NCBI RefSeq assembly: GCF_018132105.1
Contig: NZ_JWHL01000007.1
Span: 20,109-84,108, forward strand
Direction: 5' to 3'
Source of the DNA: Methanocalculus chunghsingensis
GTDB lineage: Archaea; Halobacteriota; Methanomicrobia; Methanomicrobiales; Methanocorpusculaceae
Length of the DNA stretch: 64,000 nt
In this document: in pieces, positions 59,986-64,000 of the stretch
How positions within the stretch are numbered: position 1 is the first letter of the stretch
How the letters are laid out: each line of letters opens with the position of its first letter
Position numbers and translations under genes: made by a program
The notes under the pieces: model-generated
The model's input: the letters and a program-made list of their open reading frames with translations, nothing else
Databases searched by the model: none
Told to the model about the DNA's origin: nothing

Positions 59986-61278
59986 TTACTGCCGCTTCCG
60001 ATAATACCAGTAACCAACACCAACAAGTCCGATCAGGAGAAAGACGATAATGATTGGGGCGATACCACGCTCACGTGAAACGACCTCCACCTCGACCTTC
60101 ATCGTCTTTGATATCTGGGTATTGTCAAGGAAATCCCGGTACCGGACTTCGGAGTCGAGGCCATAGAGCTTCTCGACGGCGGCACCATCAACATTCAGGA
60201 TGAACCTGGCAACGGCTGTCTCCCCGGGTGCAAGATCACCGAGGTACGCGGTATCATCGTTTGATGTGAAGGGATCAACCGCTGAGATACGGGCTGTTGC
60301 ACGATATGCTGTCGCTTCACCGATATTTTTGTATTCGACATCGATAACCGTCTTCTGACCGACGGCCACCACAGATGGCGGGGAGACGGCGGAGAACTCA
60401 ATCTTTCCTCCTGTTGAGATCCCCGCCGTCCTCGGATCCGAGGTCTTCATCTGCCCGTTGCGATCTTTATAATCGACGAAGATATCAAGGGGATACTCAC
60501 CGGGTGCGGCATTCTTCGAGACAGCGACCTTGAAGATCCGCGTCACCTCCGCACCTGCAGGAAGATCACCGATAAAGGAGCTTGCATCCGTCGGGATGAG
60601 CGGGCTTGCATCACTCCTCTGGATCCTGAGGGTGGCAGAACGACCATCCTCAGAGCCGACATTCCGGACAGATACGGTGACGAACCCTTCTGTTCCGACA
60701 TTGAGGGCTTCGGTCTGTATCCCGGTGATCTGAAGCCTGAGATCCGGCTTCACAACAAGCTGTAGATGCTCCTCAATGATACTGGTCGTGTAGAAGTACC
60801 GGATCAGGTCATCACCATATTGTTCTGCAGAGGAGAGATAGGTGTACTCGATGGTGATCGGCACCGCATACCGCCCTGCTGCCGCATCCTCGTCAATCTG
60901 GACAGTAAATGTTGCTGTTGCACTGCTTCCACCGGCAATATCGCCGACCATCTGATCATCGGTCTTGATGCTGAGGGGGGCAGAGCCGGCTTTTAGACCG
61001 ACAAGGGCCATCTTCGCGGTATCAGGCCGGTCATCCCGTGTGATGATGTCGCTTCTGATGATCTTGGCATCAGTTATCCCGGTGTTTTCAATCCTGACAT
61101 GGATAAACGCCTCTTCTCCAGGGGAGAATTCATTCGTCCCTGTGATCGCGGTTCTGAGTTCCGGCGTTCCTGAGATGTACTTCTCACCGGCGAGGGCAGG
61201 TACGGTGATACCGGCGATGATGACGGCGGCAAGGAGAAGTACCCGGATACATGTGTTTCTATGAGGAGAGTTCGTCAT
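59986..61278 (-). CDS. Secreted surface protein with CARDB-like repeats (COG1361 type)
   Basis: A 430-residue exported protein. A signal peptide at residues about 10-30 (RVLLLAAVIIAGITVPALAG) is followed by three immunoglobulin-like CARDB repeats, each with GxxxxxxVxVxNxG-type strands (EEAFIHVRIENTGITDA; TEGFVTVSVRNVGSEDGRS; QKTVIDVEYKNIGEATAYR). It ends in a membrane helix plus basic tail (IIVFLLIGLVGVGYWYYRKRQ). ATG 61278 is chosen because GGAG lies 6 nt upstream; an ATG four codons earlier is possible. It probably forms an outside partner for the RND exporter that follows. Confidence 0.88.
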   Translation of the reverse strand: MTNSPHRNTCIRVLLLAAVIIAGITVPALAGEKYISGTPELRTAITGTNEFSPGEEAFIHVRIENTGITDAKIIRSDIITRDDRPDTAKMALVGLKAGSAPLSIKTDDQMVGDIAGGSSATATFTVQIDEDAAAGRYAVPITIEYTYLSSAEQYGDDLIRYFYTTSIIEEHLQLVVKPDLRLQITGIQTEALNVGTEGFVTVSVRNVGSEDGRSATLRIQRSDASPLIPTDASSFIGDLPAGAEVTRIFKVAVSKNAAPGEYPLDIFVDYKDRNGQMKTSDPRTAGISTGGKIEFSAVSPPSVVAVGQKTVIDVEYKNIGEATAYRATARISAVDPFTSNDDTAYLGDLAPGETAVARFILNVDGAAVEKLYGLDSEVRYRDFLDNTQISKTMKVEVEVVSRERGIAPIIIVFLLIGLVGVGYWYYRKRQ

Positions 61279-61340
61279 TGATAGCTCCATTTCTATTGGT
61301 GAATATCGATTGTACTTTATAGTATATAATATTTCCCTAT

Positions 61341-61384
61341 ATATGTTACCTATTAGAGTAGTATTGTATGAAACATATGTTACC
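61341..61384. promoter_or_regulatory. Direct repeat in the divergent promoter region
   Basis: ATATGTTACC occurs at 61341-61350 and again at 61375-61384, 34 bp apart (about three helical turns). The second copy is part of the perfect palindrome AACATATGTT (61373-61382). The site lies between the divergent surface-protein and winged-helix-PAS genes, so it is a candidate operator. Confidence 0.5.
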
Positions 61385-61397
61385 AATAAAGGGAATT

Positions 61398-61410
61398 ATT
61401 ATATATTTAA
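61398..61410 (+). promoter_or_regulatory. Promoter of the winged-helix-PAS regulator
   Basis: TTATTATATATTTAA is centred about 25 nt before the ATG at 61430. No ribosome-binding site is present, so the transcript is probably leaderless. Confidence 0.5.
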
Positions 61411-61429
61411 ACATTCAAAATATGAACGA

Positions 61430-63205
61430 ATGGAATCACCGCGGAGAGAGTTCGCCGAGATCAGGGATCTCCTGAAAAAACATCCCAAGGGGATGAGCGT
61501 CACCGAGGTAGCCCGTGCGCTCGGCCGGAATAAGCACTCGACCGGGAGGTACCTCGACAGCATGTATGCATCCGGACAGGTCGAGATGAGGACGGTCGGG
61601 ATGGCGAAGATCTACTCCCTCGCACACCGCCTCCCACTCACCTCCCTCATCGGGACGATGCGTGAGAGGATCATGATCCTTGATGCGGACCGACAGATCA
61701 TCCTCATCAATGAAGCATGTGCGGCATTCATCGGCCAGCCTGCGGATGAGATGACAGGCAGGGATATTGCCTATATCCCTGCAAGGGATCCGGCGATTAT
61801 TGATCTCCTCGCCACGATCAGGGATCATACCACGGAGCGTGAGGAGGTCTTCGAGTATCCGGTTCTTGAATCGGGCGGAGAGAGGACGGATCTGCACATC
61901 CATATCATCCCATCGATGGATGATGCGCACCGGGAGGTCTATGTCATCGTCATGGTGGATATCACCGATCATGTCCGGATGGTCGATGAGCTGAAGGAAC
62001 GGGAGCAGCAGTACCGCAATCTGGTTGAGATGGCTGATGCAATCATTCTGAAGCTCGATAATGAAGGGAGGATCATCTTCTTCAATGACTTTGCCGAGCA
62101 GTTCTTCGGATATTCACGGGAGGAGGTCATCGGGGAGAGCGTCATCGGAACGATCGTCCCGCCGGAAGAGATGGATGGCAGGGATCTCCGCCTGCTTATC
62201 CAGCAGATATGTACCGGGGCAGATGCCTACCGGCGCAATGAGAATGCCAATATCACAAAAGACGGCCGTCTCGTCTGGGTCCGGTGGTCCAACCGGCCGA
62301 TCAGGGATGAAAATGGAGAGATGATCGGCGTCCTCTCGGTCGGCAACGATATCTCGGATCGAAAAGCGATGGAGATTGAGCTGACGGCCCAGAAGGATCT
62401 TCTGGAGCGGAGAGTGCAGGAGATAGAATGCATCCATAAGTTCTCCGACTCCATCGATTCCCGGATCACCCTGCCGGAGATCCTCTCTGAGATCGTCAGT
62501 GTCATCGGGAGATGCTGGTCAAAGCGGGGAACAACCGCAGTCAGAATCACCCATAATGATGAGATATATGAAAGCGGTGTTCCTGATGGACTCCCCTTCG
62601 TCTTCTCCCACCAGGTCATCGCCAATGGTGTGCCGGCCGGAACCTTTGAGGCAGGGTTTGGAGGGAGAGACGAGGATCCGGAATACATGGAGAGTAAAGA
62701 ACGTCTCCTCACCCTCTTTGCGGAACGTATCGGGTGGACCATCGAATGGATGAAAGGAGAGGAAGAGCTCCGGCATGCCCGGGATCTTTCAGAGACGCTT
62801 ATTGAGACGGTTGATGCCGTCATCTTCGTCCTTGATCCGGAGGGAAGGATAACCCGGTTTAATCGAAAAGCAGAAGAGATGACCGGGTATCTCGCTGCCG
62901 AGGTCATCGGCCGGAATATCTGGGATATCTTTTTCACACCGGAGATGGTAGAGGGAATCCGGTCACATATCACCACACTTACCAGAACGAAGAAGAGTGC
63001 CCGGATCAGAGCCGCCTGGATAGCAAAGGATGGAGTCCGGAAGATGATCGACTGGTCAAATACCGCCATCACCGATGAGAGGGGGGAGGTTACCCATATT
63101 ATCAGCACCGGAATCGATGCCACCCGACAGGTTGAGGAGGAGGAGGAGCTCAGACGATGTAGATCTGTGCTTGACAGATTCCTTGCAGGAGAGAAGAAAG
63201 AATGA
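61430..63205 (+). CDS. Winged-helix regulator with three PAS domains and a GAF-like domain
   Basis: A 591-residue protein. Residues 5-70 are a winged helix (GMSVTEVARALGRNKHSTGRYLDSM) similar to the N-terminus of the hybrid at 52654. PAS 1 (IMILDADRQIILINEA, about 75-190), PAS 2 (ADAIILKLDNEGRIIFFND, about 200-320), a GAF-like segment (about 330-440) and PAS 3 (VDAVIFVLDPEGRITRFNRKAEEMTGY, about 450-575) follow. There is no kinase or receiver domain, so it looks like a one-component sensor and transcription factor. It is divergent from the surface protein and overlaps the META lipoprotein gene by 4 nt, making both its plausible targets. Confidence 0.87.
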   Translation: MESPRREFAEIRDLLKKHPKGMSVTEVARALGRNKHSTGRYLDSMYASGQVEMRTVGMAKIYSLAHRLPLTSLIGTMRERIMILDADRQIILINEACAAFIGQPADEMTGRDIAYIPARDPAIIDLLATIRDHTTEREEVFEYPVLESGGERTDLHIHIIPSMDDAHREVYVIVMVDITDHVRMVDELKEREQQYRNLVEMADAIILKLDNEGRIIFFNDFAEQFFGYSREEVIGESVIGTIVPPEEMDGRDLRLLIQQICTGADAYRRNENANITKDGRLVWVRWSNRPIRDENGEMIGVLSVGNDISDRKAMEIELTAQKDLLERRVQEIECIHKFSDSIDSRITLPEILSEIVSVIGRCWSKRGTTAVRITHNDEIYESGVPDGLPFVFSHQVIANGVPAGTFEAGFGGRDEDPEYMESKERLLTLFAERIGWTIEWMKGEEELRHARDLSETLIETVDAVIFVLDPEGRITRFNRKAEEMTGYLAAEVIGRNIWDIFFTPEMVEGIRSHITTLTRTKKSARIRAAWIAKDGVRKMIDWSNTAITDERGEVTHIISTGIDATRQVEEEEELRRCRSVLDRFLAGEKKE

Positions 63206-63624
63206 AGAGACGAACCCTGATCACCGGAGTCCTGGTCCTCGTCACACTCCTTGCCGCAGGATGTGTTGCCGGGGATGGCGGGCTCTCTGGAACAACCTGG
63301 AGGCTCATCTCCTATATGGGAGATGATGGGCAGACCATCCGGGCAACTGCGGGAGCAACCATCTCATTCTCCGGGGATGGAACACTTCAGGGGAATGCCG
63401 GATGCAACAGCTACGCAGCCGAGTACCGGGCAGGGAAGAACCAGATTGTCATCAGCCACCCGGTCGCAACCGAAATGTACTGCACGGATGAGAGCGTTAT
63501 GGAAGAAGAGCGGCGGTTCCTCTTCCTGATCACCCAGGCTTCCACATATTCACTGAACGGCGATATTCTCATCATCTCCCAGAGAGATGGCCGGGAGATC
63601 CTTGCGTTTGGGCGGATGCTGTAA
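63202..63624 (+). CDS. META-domain (HslJ-like) lipoprotein
   Basis: A 140-residue exported lipoprotein. The signal ends in the lipobox LLAAGC (lipid-attachment Cys21). The mature part is one META domain: GLSGTTWRLISYMG at its start, then ISFSGDGTLQGNAGCNSYAAEYR, VATEMYC, and LILSQRDG-like ending (ILIISQRDGREILAF). In bacteria HslJ-type proteins are linked to stress or antibiotic resistance, but the biochemical role is unknown. The ATG overlaps the regulator's stop by 4 nt. Confidence 0.92.
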   Translation: MKRRTLITGVLVLVTLLAAGCVAGDGGLSGTTWRLISYMGDDGQTIRATAGATISFSGDGTLQGNAGCNSYAAEYRAGKNQIVISHPVATEMYCTDESVMEEERRFLFLITQASTYSLNGDILIISQRDGREILAFGRML

Positions 63625-63680
63625 ACGGAACAGCAGAATCTGCCATTCGAGGTACTCTCCCCCCTTTTTAACTCCACAGG

Positions 63681-64000
63681 CGAGAAGTCCCCTTGCGCAA
63701 GCTGGGGGATGAGAGCCGTCTACGAGCTCCCGCAACCTTTATGGTTCATCATACCTGATAGCAACTATGGACTATCGATTAGATAAGGGCGCCCATTCGG
63801 TCTATGCTTTGCACTACCATTTGGTGCAGTGTGTCAAGTACCGGAGAGGAGTCTTTGTCGATGATCGGTATGTGGATCTCCTGAAGACCAAGATCCACAG
63901 CATCTCTGAAACCTTCGGGGTTGAAGTCACCAACATCGAGTGCAGCCCGGATCACTTCCACATGCTGTTCAAGGCGGGACCGACGCTGAATCTCCCGAAG
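63681..64000 (+). mobile_element. IS200/IS605-family insertion sequence (left part, runs off the window)
   Basis: A Y1 transposase gene begins at 63767 and is still open at the window end. Upstream, TCCCC/GGGGA (63688-63692 and 63705-63709) encloses a palindromic TTGCGCAA, a subterminal hairpin of the kind these elements have at their left end. The exact left boundary cannot be fixed without the right end; it lies between the META gene stop (63624) and about 63690. Whether a TnpB gene follows is outside the window. Confidence 0.7.
63767..64000 (+). CDS. tnpA: IS200/IS605-family transposase TnpA (3' truncated by window)
   Basis: The first 78 residues of a Y1-type single-strand transposase. 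YALHYHLVQCVKYRRGVF is the typical N-terminus, and SPDHFHMLF is the HUH motif that binds the divalent metal. The catalytic tyrosine would lie further downstream. The ATG at 63767 is the first in frame after the left-end hairpin. The coding sequence continues beyond the window. Confidence 0.92.
   Translation, partial: MDYRLDKGAHSVYALHYHLVQCVKYRRGVFVDDRYVDLLKTKIHSISETFGVEVTNIECSPDHFHMLFKAGPTLNLPK

Noticed and set aside
61310..61429. Upstream extension of the winged-helix-PAS regulator by about 40 codons
   Set aside because: The in-frame upstream sequence is very AT-rich and contains the TATA box and repeats, so it is promoter DNA; the ATG at 61430 fits a leaderless start.

Overview
The window is chromosomal DNA from a methanogenic archaeon, most likely a hydrogenotrophic member of the Methanomicrobiales. 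The main evidence is the F420-reducing hydrogenase operon frhADGB, the CoM/CoB-dependent fumarate reductase tfrAB, archaeal GTP cyclohydrolase MptA, type III RuBisCO, archaeal SepF, LSm and L37e, and many PAS-rich sensor proteins. Genes are densely packed and often overlap by 4 nt. Many start codons lie about 25-30 nt after a TATA box, which suggests leaderless mRNAs. The genus cannot be fixed from sequence reading alone; a Methanocalculus-like organism would fit but is not shown.

Layout. 0-6 kb: information processing and biosynthesis (rpoL fragment, aIF2-beta, purL, a flavodoxin, ilvC, mptA). 6-10 kb: frhA-frhD-frhG-frhB behind a 404-nt intergenic stretch, then an unknown protein and a DUF2124 protein. 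11-22 kb: a Mrp/Mbh-type cation/proton antiporter locus in the order E-F-G-(MbhD-like)-(MbhE-like)-B-C-D, followed by three further NuoL/M/N-like subunits. The last of these is separated from the rest by an opposite-strand radical SAM/SPASM gene and a structured intergenic region. 22-24 kb: small unknown and membrane proteins. 24-33 kb: type III RuBisCO, an SRAP protein, an oxidative-defence cluster (peroxiredoxin, AhpD-like protein, 41-residue desulforedoxin, zinc ribbon, rubrerythrin, glutaredoxin-thioredoxin reductase fusion), RadC and a PAS-GAF protein. 33-41 kb: tfrAB, aspartokinase, purM, a predicted surface ADP-ribosyltransferase lipoprotein with a small overlapping gene, and a NYN-domain protein. 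41-48 kb: an Rsm22 methyltransferase, a GntP-like permease, ZPR1, SepF, a PUA protein, LSm, L37e, purF, a tRNA-Met and a thioredoxin. 48-63.2 kb: an Lhr-type helicase, a signalling island (two histidine kinases, a winged-helix-PAS-kinase hybrid and a receiver-only regulator), an orphan DNA methyltransferase, an FKBP, an RND exporter with a CARDB-type surface protein, and a winged-helix-PAS regulator. 63.2-64 kb: a META-domain lipoprotein and the left part of an IS200/IS605 element that runs off the window.

How the parts fit together. Frh supplies reduced F420 from H2 for methanogenesis, tfrAB uses CoM-SH and CoB-SH to reduce fumarate for biosynthesis, and the Mrp-like complex should link sodium and proton gradients. 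The most unusual items are the surface lipoprotein carrying the complete R / STS / ExE signature of ADP-ribosyltransferases (38823-39581), the FrhG N-terminal extension that looks like an amphipathic membrane anchor plus linker with a second start behind it, the four-channel Mrp-like locus, and the winged-helix sensor whose kinase domain looks degenerate but is coupled to a receiver protein.
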